A DNA stretch of 7,493 bases from Lachnospiraceae bacterium. GTDB lineage: Bacteria > Bacillota > Clostridia > Lachnospirales > Lachnospiraceae. The notes under the pieces are model-generated. The model ran no database searches. It worked only from the letters and a program-made list of their open reading frames with translations, and was not told the DNA's origin. Both the position numbers and the translations under genes were made by a program. Location: contig JAILOA010000175.1 in assembly GCA_024691065.1 (NCBI GenBank), positions 1 to 7,493 on the forward strand, given 5' to 3'. This document shows, in pieces, positions 1-7,147 of the stretch (position 1 is the first letter of the stretch; the number at the start of each line of letters is the position of its first letter).

Positions 1-63
1 GATGAAAAAAATACAAATGATAAGAAAGAGGTAGTAAATGTCAAAGAAGAAAAAGAGGCATAA
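1..63 (+). CDS. 3' end of an upstream gene (partial), charged C-terminal tail
   Basis: Frame 1 is open from the window edge to a TAA at 61-63. The other two forward frames stop within the first 35 bases. The 20 visible residues are almost all Lys, Asp, Glu, Asn and Val (beginning DEKNTNDKKE, ending KEEKEA). The last 26 bases overlap the start of the YfhO gene in another frame, which is typical of translationally coupled operon genes. The product cannot be identified from this tail. In Firmicutes, yfhO-type genes often sit beside glycosyltransferase genes of the CsbB/GtrB kind, so that is a reasonable guess only. The tail resembles the charged N-terminus of the next protein in composition. Confidence 0.5.
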   Translation, partial: DEKNTNDKKEVVNVKEEKEA

Positions 64-2833
64 TCAGGCAAATGTAGCCGGTGATAATAAGATTGACAAT
101 AAATCCGACAAAAACATTAATGAAACCGAGGCAAAGGCAGATGCCAAAGACGATAAAAATCATAATATGAAAGAGACAAAGACAGATGCCAAAGACGATA
201 AAAATCATAATATGAAAGAGGCAAAGGCAGATGCCAAAGACAATAAAAATCATAATATGAAAGAGGCAAAGGCAGATGCCAAAGACGATAAAAATCATAA
301 TATGAAAGAGACAAAGGCAGATGCCAAAGACGATAAAAATCATAATATGAAAGAGACAAAGGAAGATAATTACAAAGCGACATTATCTTTGAAGAAAAAG
401 CCTGACATCCATCATATTATGGTTCTTGTATTATCATTTATACTGCCGGTAATTATATATTATATCATTTTATATAAACAGGGATTCTATCCCAACGGAA
501 GCAAAACCGTTCTATTTATGGATTTGCAGAACCAATATACTGCATTTGTTGCCTCTTTAAGAGATATCTTCAGTTCTGACAGCGGTGTATTATTTAATTG
601 GTCCAGATCAATGGGCGGAAATATGCTCGGACTTTATGCATATTATTCCGGTGGTTTACTCTCTTTTATCACCTGCCTTTTCCCGGTCTCTAAAATATAC
701 ATTGCAATAGAAGTGCTTGAAATATTGAAGCTTGGTCTTTGCGGTCTTACCATGGCCATATTTTTGGAAAATGCGGTAAGTAAAAAGAAGGGTAATTACA
801 GCGTTATAGCATTTGCCCTTTGCTACTCCCTAATGTCATACAATATGGTATATTCATGTTGTTTTATGTGGCTTGAAGGTTGCATATGGCTTCCTCTTGT
901 ATTGCTTGGAATCGAGAATATATTTAAAGGCAAAAAGGGTATACTATTCTATTGCACCCTGACTTACAGTATGATCAGTAATTATTATACAGCCTATATG
1001 ATTTGCCTGTTTTCCGTAATATATGTACTTTTCAGATACACCGGTTTATTTGAAGGAAAAAAGAGCATAAAGTCTTTAGGTATTAGTACAGCAAAATATG
1101 CCGGTCTGGGAATTCTATCCGGACTCACTGCCATGCCGATACTATTTCCGGTTTATAAGGATCTTACAACCGGAAAACTGTCAAACTCGGGAGCTCCTCT
1201 CGAATCCAAAGCATTATTTGAATTCAAAGATTTATTCACTAAATTTCAAAACGGTAAATATGATTCTATAGCTACAGGCGGGCTTCCATCCGTTTATTGC
1301 GGTATGCTTATGACAATTCTTTGCATAATATTTTTATGCCAATTAAAAAAACGATGGACGGAAAAATTATCAGCACTGATTGTATTGATTATAATGATTT
1401 TATCATTATGGCAAAATAAATTAGATGTTATCTGGCATGGTTTCCAAATGCCTAACTGGTTCCCATGGAGATATACATATTTACTTAGTTTCTTCATAGT
1501 ATATTTGGCATATCGTGGTTTTCAGAATATTGGATTTCTTAATCCCAAATCCAATGAAATCAATGCAACTGACCATGATAATAAAGGCAAGTCCGAAAAA
1601 GAAGATAAAGTTAAACAAAAGAAATCTACAGGAAATAACAAATACATTCCTTATGTAGTTTCCGTTATTTTGATATTTATTTGTTCAATTGATATGTATA
1701 ACAATGGAGCTGCCATCATAAAAGGCCTTGACAATCAATTTGGTTTTATGGATGAATCGGTATATAAGAATTTTATGGATACGGCAAATCCTTTGGTAAA
1801 AGAGATAAAAAAAGACAAAAGCTTATGCAGAACTGCATCAGAGCAAATGTTTTCCATGAATGATGCTATGTTGCTTGGTTATAATGGAATGACTCACTAC
1901 TCTTCGACCTATAATGATAGTATCAATAAAGTCACTTATCAAATGGGATATGCACAAACCTGGTTCTGGAATTCTGCAGACGGAGCTACTCCTGTTGCTG
2001 ACAGCTTATTCGGAATCAAATATAGAATGACAAAGAAGGAAAAACAGGCTATATACTCTCCTATTCTAAGCAGCGGAGATTATTCCTTATACGAAAACAG
2101 CCTTGTACTACCTTTCTGTTATGGAGCTGACACTGCTGCAAATAACACTGCTTTGGAAAGCGAAGATATATTTGCAAATCAAAATTCAGTTATGTCTTCA
2201 ATAATGGGACAAAGTAAAAGTTATTATGTACCTTTAGAGCAGCTCGATGCCACTACATATAAAGTCAATCAATCCGGAGCTTTATATGCATATATACTCT
2301 TGGATAACAGATATGACGGTAACATTATAATAAATAACGAAAAGACTGTTTACTTTGAAGATCTCAGCCAGGCTCAATATTTGGGAGATTATGAAGCAGG
2401 AACAACACTTTCTATCCAAGTGATACCTAACGGTGGAGCGCTTAGAAGCTTATATCTGTGTTCTTTGGATGAAAACACACTCAGAGAAGATATACAGTTT
2501 CTTGCGGAACATTCTATCAATGTTGATAAACACGGAGCAGGTAAAATTTCAGGTCAGATTGATATAGCCGATAATCAAAGAATTGTTACATCAATACCTT
2601 ATGATGAGGGATTCACTATAAAAGTTGACGGTAAAAAAGTTGATTATTCAAAATTCTTAAACTCCTTCCTGACATTTGAAGCCACGGCAGGTAGTCATAA
2701 TATTGAAATATCTTATATGCCGCCGGGATTTAAAGCAGGTATAGTCCTTTCACTTATCGGTATATTATTATTTGCTTTATACTTATATCCGGGCAAAAAA
2801 AATATAATAAATAAAATTCAAAATAAAAAATAA
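38..2833 (+). CDS. YfhO-family polytopic membrane protein (GT-C-like envelope glycosyltransferase)
   Basis: This 931-residue membrane protein has YfhO family hallmarks. The first outer loop carries SKTVLFMDLQNQY with D162, the acidic residue expected in the first loop of GT-C enzymes. Further marks are FPWRYTYL (475-482), DSLFGIKYRM (655-664), and IPYDEGFTIKVDGKKV (853-868) before a final membrane helix near 899-918. About a dozen membrane segments lie between 125 and 551, followed by a large extracytoplasmic domain (about 555-895). A charged cytoplasmic loop lies at about 504-535. In Bacillus subtilis, YfhO acts with CsbB and GtcA in lipoteichoic acid glycosylation, moving sugar from an undecaprenyl carrier outside the cell. 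That role is inferred here. Residues 1-123 are an unusual Lys/Asp/Asn-rich extension, including five 15-residue repeats, and are absent from ordinary family members as far as I know. The start is supported by GAGG at 28-31, six bases upstream. The bidirectional terminator follows the stop. Confidence 0.88.
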   Translation: MSKKKKRHNQANVAGDNKIDNKSDKNINETEAKADAKDDKNHNMKETKTDAKDDKNHNMKEAKADAKDNKNHNMKEAKADAKDDKNHNMKETKADAKDDKNHNMKETKEDNYKATLSLKKKPDIHHIMVLVLSFILPVIIYYIILYKQGFYPNGSKTVLFMDLQNQYTAFVASLRDIFSSDSGVLFNWSRSMGGNMLGLYAYYSGGLLSFITCLFPVSKIYIAIEVLEILKLGLCGLTMAIFLENAVSKKKGNYSVIAFALCYSLMSYNMVYSCCFMWLEGCIWLPLVLLGIENIFKGKKGILFYCTLTYSMISNYYTAYMICLFSVIYVLFRYTGLFEGKKSIKSLGISTAKYAGLGILSGLTAMPILFPVYKDLTTGKLSNSGAPLESKALFEFKDLFTKFQNGKYDSIATGGLPSVYCGMLMTILCIIFLCQLKKRWTEKLSALIVLIIMILSLWQNKLDVIWHGFQMPNWFPWRYTYLLSFFIVYLAYRGFQNIGFLNPKSNEINATDHDNKGKSEKEDKVKQKKSTGNNKYIPYVVSVILIFICSIDMYNNGAAIIKGLDNQFGFMDESVYKNFMDTANPLVKEIKKDKSLCRTASEQMFSMNDAMLLGYNGMTHYSSTYNDSINKVTYQMGYAQTWFWNSADGATPVADSLFGIKYRMTKKEKQAIYSPILSSGDYSLYENSLVLPFCYGADTAANNTALESEDIFANQNSVMSSIMGQSKSYYVPLEQLDATTYKVNQSGALYAYILLDNRYDGNIIINNEKTVYFEDLSQAQYLGDYEAGTTLSIQVIPNGGALRSLYLCSLDENTLREDIQFLAEHSINVDKHGAGKISGQIDIADNQRIVTSIPYDEGFTIKVDGKKVDYSKFLNSFLTFEATAGSHNIEISYMPPGFKAGIVLSLIGILLFALYLYPGKKNIINKIQNKK
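128..352 (+). repeat. Five tandem 45-bp in-frame repeats in the YfhO gene
   Basis: Five contiguous 45-bp units start at 128, 173, 218, 263 and 308. Each encodes a 15-residue unit E-A/T-K-A/T-D-A-K-D-D/N-K-N-H-N-M-K (residues 31-105). The copies differ at only three sites, all G/A transitions at first codon positions. Units 1 and 4 are identical, and there are no silent differences. A decayed copy precedes them at 83-127 (7 of 15 residues match), and a truncated one begins at 353. The unit has four acidic and four lysine residues in its common form, so the tail is a charge-balanced, probably disordered segment. It lies before the first membrane helix, on the cytoplasmic side. Confidence 0.97.
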
Positions 2834-2836
2834 TAT

Positions 2837-2900
2837 AAAATTCCCCTCCCGGGTTTGATACTTATCCTAATAAAATGTATCAAACCTAAGAGGGGATTTT
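2837..2900. terminator. Bidirectional intrinsic terminator between convergent genes
   Basis: A perfect 10-bp inner stem pairs 2852-2861 (GGTTTGATAC) with 2877-2886 (GTATCAAACC) around a 15-nt loop. After a 3x3 internal loop, a 7-bp outer stem pairs 2842-2848 (TCCCCTC) with 2890-2896 (GAGGGGA). Flanking AAAA and TTTT put a U-rich tract after the stem on either strand. It lies between the end of the YfhO gene and the end of the binding-protein gene, so it can stop both transcripts. Confidence 0.85.
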
Positions 2901-2954
2901 CATATTAATCTCTGCAAAATGTACTGTATAAATCCAAAATTTTATTGATAAATA

Positions 2955-3728
2955 TCACTCCATATCACCTGTAATATGCCTTCCGATTATTTCATCTATT
3001 TTTCCTTCATCCTTAAGTTCCTGAAGAATCTTATTAATCTCTTCCTTAAGCTTTGGATTATCCTTTGAAATCGCGATTCCATAATCTTCTTTTTTATAAT
3101 CGGAATCAAGCATCTTTAAACCTGCATTTTCCTCAACATATTTTTCCGCCACATCCCTGTCTATAACAACCGCATCGATTTTCCCGGTATTAAGGTCTAA
3201 AAGAGAAACACTTATTTTGTTATAAGAAGTCACCTTTTCTTCACCAAAATCCTCCTGACAAAACGCCTCACCGGTCGCACCCTTTTGAACTCCTATCATT
3301 TCTGCATTATATAAATCTTCAGCGTTTTTTATCTCAGAGTCTTCTTTTACAATAATAGACTGAATTCCGAATGCATACGGCTCGGTAAAATCAACTATCT
3401 TCTGCCTTTCTTCCGTTACGGTAAGAGTGGATATTGCGATATCCGACTCCCCATCCTTCACACTGTTTATAACATCCTCAAAAGGCATATCTTTAATTTC
3501 CAAATCCAAACCCATTCTGTCTGCTATAAGCTTTCCTATATCTATGTCGATACCAACTATTTCATCCCCCGAATAATGCTCATATGGCGGAAAATAGGCA
3601 TTGGTAGCCATTGTTAATTTTCCTTCCCTGACCAGCTTATTATCACCATTTTTATTTTCACATGCACTTAAACATAAAACAATGGTAAATGTTATCAGTA
3701 AACTTAACAGTACTCTGTATTTTTTCAT
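2955..3728 (-). CDS. Family-3 (amino-acid type) solute-binding lipoprotein without a transporter
   Basis: This 257-residue protein has a lipoprotein signal: basic MKKYR, a hydrophobic core, and lipobox L20-S-A-C23, giving a predicted mature lipid-anchored protein on the outer face of the membrane. The mature part matches the SBP_bac_3 fold throughout: NAYFPPYE (43-50), the family signature GIDIDIGKLIAD (59-70), TEERQKIVDFTEPY (105-118) with R108 as the expected carboxylate ligand, and VVID (187-190) with D190 as the likely amino-group ligand. The length is normal. Family members bind polar amino acids or related compounds for ABC importers, but no permease or ATPase gene lies on either side here. 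It is the second gene of a bicistron with the diguanylate cyclase, nine bases downstream. Its AGGAGG (3734-3739) is five bases from the ATG and contains the previous stop codon. A sensing role is therefore as likely as uptake. It may instead serve a transporter encoded elsewhere. The exact ligand is unknown. Confidence 0.9.
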   Translation of the reverse strand: MKKYRVLLSLLITFTIVLCLSACENKNGDNKLVREGKLTMATNAYFPPYEHYSGDEIVGIDIDIGKLIADRMGLDLEIKDMPFEDVINSVKDGESDIAISTLTVTEERQKIVDFTEPYAFGIQSIIVKEDSEIKNAEDLYNAEMIGVQKGATGEAFCQEDFGEEKVTSYNKISVSLLDLNTGKIDAVVIDRDVAEKYVEENAGLKMLDSDYKKEDYGIAISKDNPKLKEEINKILQELKDEGKIDEIIGRHITGDME

Positions 3729-3740
3729 ACTAACCTCCTA
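3729..3740 (-). promoter_or_regulatory. Shine-Dalgarno of the binding-protein gene overlapping the upstream stop codon
   Basis: Read on the minus strand the junction is TAGGAGGTTAGTATG. The TAG stop of the cyclase gene (3740-3738) is the first part of a consensus AGGAGG, followed by five bases and the ATG of the binding protein. A ribosome terminating on the cyclase would sit on this site, so translation of the two genes is probably coupled and their protein ratio linked. Confidence 0.85.
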
Positions 3741-5408
3741 AAGAACATCACTATTCATTATTTCCTTAATTTCCTTCTTGTTCTCATACATTTTCTCGTC
3801 GGCAGCATTAAATACATCTATATAACTGTTGTCCACATCTTTTCTGTACTCTGACATACCAATTGCTACACTTATATTTGACCTCCAATCGTCAGGTGAA
3901 TATTTTTTGTTATGATCATTTATAAGCTCTCTGGTTTTGTTAATGCACTCATCCACGAAACTTTTTTCTGCATTCCTGAGTAATGCCACAAACTCATCTC
4001 CACCTATTCTGAAAGCAGCTCGTTTACCAAATGCTTCCTCAATAGCATGTGCAACAGTGATAATAAGTTCGTCTCCGTCCTTGTGACCATATTTATCATT
4101 TACCTTCTTAAGGTTATTAATATCTAATACAACCACTGTAAAGGAAATATCCCCCTCTTTTATCTGCCTGTTTATGGCATCTTCCATTTCGCTGTATGCA
4201 CTATTGTTATTTAATCCGGTCAATGTATCGGTCTTTGCCTGGTCATTAACCACCTTGATATACTCATTTAAAGACTTAGCGGTTTGCCTGAAGCTGTCGG
4301 CTAAAACTCCTACCTCATCCTTACTGTATATATCAATCTCAGTATCTAACTTACCCTCCTTATACTTCTTGACTACATTGGTAAGCTTCTTTAGCGGTTT
4401 GATGACCGTCCTTATCCAGATAACACACACAATACAGGCAGCCAAAAGCATAATCAGCATAAATATGAGATATCTTTCCAGGAGCTGATTCTGAGGTTTA
4501 TTCACCTCACTAAGCGGCACATATATTCCCATAACCATTCCGTTTTTAAGCTTTTTTAATACCGCTCTTCGTTGTATATTATCTGATCTTTGATATGTGA
4601 TGACCTTATCATATTCATTTTCCAGAATGATTTTTACATTTTCCTGCTCATATTCCTTAAGTTCCGAAAAGGCACATCCTTCAGGATAATCCTTATGATA
4701 TACGACATCTCCGTTTTCCTGAAGCAAAAAAGCCTCTCCGTTTTCATATAAAGATATTTTGGAAACCGAATCTCTGATAAGCCCGACATCAATATCCATT
4801 CCTACAACTCCGACAGTATAATCATCCCTTATAAACGGAACAACATATGAGAACATTTCCTTTTCGAGATTTTGATTATAATAAGTGTTCATCCACACCG
4901 GATGCCCATGGTTAACCGGAATATAATACCAACCTACTCTTTCAACATCATCCTTATCATACTTGCTCATATCCGTAATTTCATGATTATACCACGTATT
5001 TGTTTCATAGTTATAGCAGTACCAAAAACCATCAACGCCTCCATAATCATCAGGATTAAACCTGAAGTAAATGGATAGGGCTCCCTCTGTGTTCTTGGCT
5101 ATATTATCAGATATAGACTCTATATCATCGCGGTATAGATCTTTTTCTTTTGGATGTATCAAAAGCTCCGGATTTTTGTCCAACTCCTGATAAGCATAAT
5201 TATAAATTGTGTTAACCGACTGTTCCACGGAATTCAGCAATTCATCAATTTCCTTTTTCTCTTTATCTCCCGTAAGATTTAAAAATGTCTTCATCTCTTC
5301 ATCCAACACCGTCTTGGTATTGTTATAAGCAATTATGAAGGCAGATGTACCAAATATAGCAAGAATACTGATTATAATAATTATAATCTTTGTTTGAATT
5401 GATTTCAT
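3738..5408 (-). CDS. Membrane diguanylate cyclase: dCache sensor, HAMP, GGDEF
   Basis: This 556-residue protein should make c-di-GMP from two GTP at the inner face of the membrane. Membrane helix 1 is at about 7-28. The extracellular region (about 35-305) looks like a double Cache domain, with GWYYIPVNHGHPVW (159-172) and VGVVGMDIDV (199-208). Membrane helix 2 is at about 312-332, followed by HAMP (about 333-384, IKPLKKLTNVV). The GGDEF domain (about 390-548) is intact by motif: DTLTGLNN (394-401), metal-ligand D429 in LDINNLKKVNDKYGHKDGD, and RIGGDEF (467-473). The inhibitory I-site RxxD expected just upstream is FGKR (460-463), so allosteric product inhibition is probably missing. The start is supported by GGGAGG at 5413-5418, four bases away. 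The gene has its own promoter about 110 bases upstream and is followed by the orphan binding protein. Cache ligands are often amino acids, but I see no strict amino-acid motif, since the Arg-Trp spacing in RVGWYY differs by one from the usual form as I recall it. Confidence 0.92.
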   Translation of the reverse strand: MKSIQTKIIIIIISILAIFGTSAFIIAYNNTKTVLDEEMKTFLNLTGDKEKKEIDELLNSVEQSVNTIYNYAYQELDKNPELLIHPKEKDLYRDDIESISDNIAKNTEGALSIYFRFNPDDYGGVDGFWYCYNYETNTWYNHEITDMSKYDKDDVERVGWYYIPVNHGHPVWMNTYYNQNLEKEMFSYVVPFIRDDYTVGVVGMDIDVGLIRDSVSKISLYENGEAFLLQENGDVVYHKDYPEGCAFSELKEYEQENVKIILENEYDKVITYQRSDNIQRRAVLKKLKNGMVMGIYVPLSEVNKPQNQLLERYLIFMLIMLLAACIVCVIWIRTVIKPLKKLTNVVKKYKEGKLDTEIDIYSKDEVGVLADSFRQTAKSLNEYIKVVNDQAKTDTLTGLNNNSAYSEMEDAINRQIKEGDISFTVVVLDINNLKKVNDKYGHKDGDELIITVAHAIEEAFGKRAAFRIGGDEFVALLRNAEKSFVDECINKTRELINDHNKKYSPDDWRSNISVAIGMSEYRKDVDNSYIDVFNAADEKMYENKKEIKEIMNSDVL

Positions 5409-5518
5409 TTAACCTCCCACTTAAAATTTCCAACTAATAAATATAATCTCTGTCATTTCATTAGTATTGTAATAGGCTCTCCCTTTAAATTGTCTGCACA
5501 GCAATATATCATATTTCT

Positions 5519-5547
5519 ATTATAAAGCCTGATTGAAATAATCTCAA
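5519..5547 (-). promoter_or_regulatory. Sigma-70/SigA promoter of the cyclase-binding protein operon
   Basis: On the minus strand, TTGAGA (5547-5542) and TATAAT (5524-5519) are separated by exactly 17 bases. The -10 is a perfect consensus and the -35 has five of six bases. Transcription would start near 5512 and give a leader of about 100 nt before the cyclase ATG. I see no c-di-GMP riboswitch signature or strong terminator in that leader. The promoter lies just past the terminator of the ATPase gene, so the operon is an independent unit. Confidence 0.75.
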
Positions 5548-5567
5548 CAAAAATATGTGATTAGAAG

Positions 5568-5613
5568 TAAAAAAAAATAATAAAAAGTCGGTAATGATTT
5601 TAATTACCAACTT
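5568..5613 (-). terminator. Intrinsic terminator facing left, ending the ATPase transcript
   Basis: The hairpin pairs 5590-5595 (GGTAAT) with 5603-5608 (ATTACC) around a 7-nt loop. One mismatch and four more pairs (5585-5588 with 5610-5613) extend it. On the minus strand it is followed by TTTTTATTATTTTTTTTT, an almost unbroken U tract. It is 200 bases past the ATPase stop codon and just before the cyclase promoter. Confidence 0.8.
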
Positions 5614-5622
5614 ATTAATAAG
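5611..5622. repeat. 12-bp perfect palindrome CTTATTAATAAG
   Basis: CTTATTAATAAG is its own reverse complement. It abuts the outer base of the terminator hairpin and shares CTT (5611-5613) with it. Its role is unknown, and in AT-rich DNA it may be chance. Confidence 0.4.
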
Positions 5623-5660
5623 CTTTTCTTCAAGTTCTTAAAAGAAATAACATCATAATC

Positions 5661-5705
5661 GCAACAAAAAATGCAACGTATTTATTTCCGTTGCATTTTC
5701 GTTGC
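5661..5705. terminator. Strong hairpin in the ATPase 3' region, possible first terminator
   Basis: An 11-bp perfect stem pairs 5668-5678 (AAAATGCAACG) with 5689-5699 (CGTTGCATTTT) around a 10-nt loop. An outer five-pair stem joins 5661-5665 (GCAAC) to 5701-5705 (GTTGC). On the minus strand the inner stem runs directly into TTTTTTG, so it could terminate the ATPase mRNA ahead of the site at 5568-5613. On the plus strand the run is only TTTT. The stem is long and precise, so it is a real structure, but which strand it serves is uncertain. Confidence 0.6.
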
Positions 5706-5735
5706 TACATACATAATTTTTCATTTACATTTTTT

Positions 5736-5769
5736 GTTGTTTAACAAAACAACCGTCTCGACGTTGTTT
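5736..5769. repeat. Two mutually exclusive hairpins sharing one arm
   Basis: GTTGTTT (5736-5742) pairs perfectly with AAACAAC (5747-5753) around AACA. The same AAACAAC arm can pair instead with ACGTTGTTT (5761-5769) through a nine-pair stem with one bulged C and a CTCG loop. Only one of the two can form at a time. The site lies 44-77 bases past the ATPase stop codon. Neither form is followed by a U tract, so it is not a simple terminator. Confidence 0.6.
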
Positions 5770-5770
5770 C

Positions 5771-5810
5771 CTTTGATCAACAAAAACATATCTATGTTGA
5801 AATTTCAAAG
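5771..5810. repeat. Imperfect inverted repeat just past the ATPase stop codon
   Basis: CTTTGA (5771-5776) is the inverse of TCAAAG (5805-5810), and inner CAACA pairs with TGTTG (CAACA 5779-5783, TGTTG 5795-5799). It ends three bases from the ATPase stop codon and might protect the 3' end of that mRNA. With the structures at 5736-5769, 5661-5705 and 5568-5613 it forms a run of hairpins that fills this 245-base gap. I see no credible gene here. Confidence 0.45.
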
Positions 5811-5812
5811 AA

Positions 5813-7147
5813 TCATGACAGAATCAATTCCTGCTCATCTCCGCTTTCTAAAAACATAATCATATAAATGGGAAGATACGTAACCTTTCCCTTTTTCTCC
5901 ACGTTACAATTTGCAAAAACTATCCCCTCCGGCATTTCATATTCCGGATTGTTAAGACAGTTGTTCAATGCAGAATGTATCGTATAGTCTTTTCCACTTT
6001 TGACCTCTATAGGAAGAGGTTTTCCCTTATATTCGACAACAAAATCTAACTCACCGAGCCTGTTGGAATTATAATAATAGCAACAAAAACCTTTGGAAAT
6101 AAGTTCTGTGGCGACCACATTTTCATATATACCTCCGGCATTTAGATTACTGTCACCTGTAAGCAGCATATTTTTCGTTGACATTCCATAAAGGGAAGTA
6201 AGCATTCCGACATCTGACAAAAAGAACTTAAAAAGACTTTGTTTCTCATTCAATTTTAACGGAATTCTTGGCTCGGTCGCATTAAATGATGCTATCGCCA
6301 CACCTGCCTTTCTCAACCACAAAAAAGTATTCTCATTGCGTTCATAATGTAGCCCTTTTTTCAAATCGGAAATAATAAACCTTTTATTTTGCTTCAATAG
6401 CTCAGCAGGAATCAGATCATATACATTGGTTAAAAGCAGTCTTTTATTCTCTGCTTCATACTGAGTGAAATCAAGTTTATACTGTCTCACTATATCCCTA
6501 TGCACTTCCATCACTTTATTTATATTCTTTGTTTCAGCATATACGCTGACAGCTTCCGGCATTCCGCCGACCATAAGATATCTGGTAAACAATTCCATTA
6601 TTTTCTCATTCACGGCATCCATTACCAGACTCCGGTTTTCAAATGAATTTCTTAAACTATCTATGGTAGCAGGACTGATCTGTGCGGTCTGCAGAAACTC
6701 CTCAAAGTCAAGCGGATACATTTCGTGTGTGCTCAAATATCCAACCGGAGCCGAATCAATATTTGTCAGTTCAACGCCAAGAAGTGATCCACTTAAAACA
6801 AATTTTAAGTTGCCATCATCAACCCAGAATTTAATCTTAGTTACCATCTCTTTGAATCGTTGGACTTCATCGATAAAGACAACAGTTTTTCCTTTTGTTA
6901 TTATCTGCTCGCTTATGGTAGATAAGCCCATGATCAGTTCATCAATCGAGCCTGCCTGCTTAAGAACCGATATTGCCGCCGGTGTGTTGATCAGATTAAT
7001 CTCAAAAAGGTCTGCTCCTTCTTCTTTTAATACGTTTCTGATCAGATACGTCTTTCCAACCTGACGTGCTCCCTTTATCAAAAGAGCTTTTTTGCTCGTA
7101 TGATACCATTCTCTTATGATCTTACTGCTTTTTCTTTTTAATTCCAT
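5813..7147 (-). CDS. AAA_14/DUF4143 ATP-binding protein with PD-(D/E)XK-like C-terminus
   Basis: This is a 444-residue member of the widespread AAA_14 plus DUF4143 family, whose cell role is not established. Residues are numbered from an upstream ATG at 7159. Walker A is GARQVGKT (30-37), Walker B is VVFIDEVQR (93-101), a sensor-like VLSGSLLG lies at 121-128, and the family motif PLDFEEFL is at 149-156. GGMPEAV (198-204) opens the DUF4143 part. The C-terminus holds IYENVVATEL (344-353), then D372 and E385-V-K387, the E...D...ExK pattern of PD-(D/E)XK nucleases. I prefer the ATG at 7145-7147, four codons inside the longest frame. It has GAGG (7154-7157) six bases upstream and gives the common family start MELKRK, while the ATG at 7159 has no usable ribosome site. 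The gene is monocistronic, ended by hairpins after 5813, and sits beside a probable mobile-element end. Roles in defence, toxin-like control or DNA processing are speculation. Confidence 0.88.
   Translation of the reverse strand: MELKRKSSKIIREWYHTSKKALLIKGARQVGKTYLIRNVLKEEGADLFEINLINTPAAISVLKQAGSIDELIMGLSTISEQIITKGKTVVFIDEVQRFKEMVTKIKFWVDDGNLKFVLSGSLLGVELTNIDSAPVGYLSTHEMYPLDFEEFLQTAQISPATIDSLRNSFENRSLVMDAVNEKIMELFTRYLMVGGMPEAVSVYAETKNINKVMEVHRDIVRQYKLDFTQYEAENKRLLLTNVYDLIPAELLKQNKRFIISDLKKGLHYERNENTFLWLRKAGVAIASFNATEPRIPLKLNEKQSLFKFFLSDVGMLTSLYGMSTKNMLLTGDSNLNAGGIYENVVATELISKGFCCYYYNSNRLGELDFVVEYKGKPLPIEVKSGKDYTIHSALNNCLNNPEYEMPEGIVFANCNVEKKGKVTYLPIYMIMFLESGDEQELILS

Noticed and set aside
128..352. 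CRISPR array or other noncoding repeat array
   Set aside because: The 45-bp units are contiguous, without unique spacers, and stay in frame inside a clear coding region.
41..383. Two minus-strand open frames of about 90-100 codons with repeated hydrophobic units opposite the YfhO repeats
   Set aside because: Their repetition is just the reverse complement of the 45-bp tandem repeats. They have no ribosome site and lie opposite a convincing gene.
5409..5512. c-di-GMP riboswitch in the leader of the cyclase gene
   Set aside because: I looked for the conserved GEMM-type core and supporting helices in the roughly 100-nt leader and found neither them nor an attenuator hairpin.
5671..5859. Plus-strand 62-codon frame rich in Phe and Ile
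   Set aside because: It starts inside the strong hairpin, has no ribosome site, runs into the end of the ATPase gene on the opposite strand, and its composition is what AT-rich spacer gives.
6465..7064. Plus-strand 199-codon frame opposite the ATPase
   Set aside because: The minus-strand frame carries all the AAA_14/DUF4143 motifs. The opposite frame has no recognisable domain and is a shadow.
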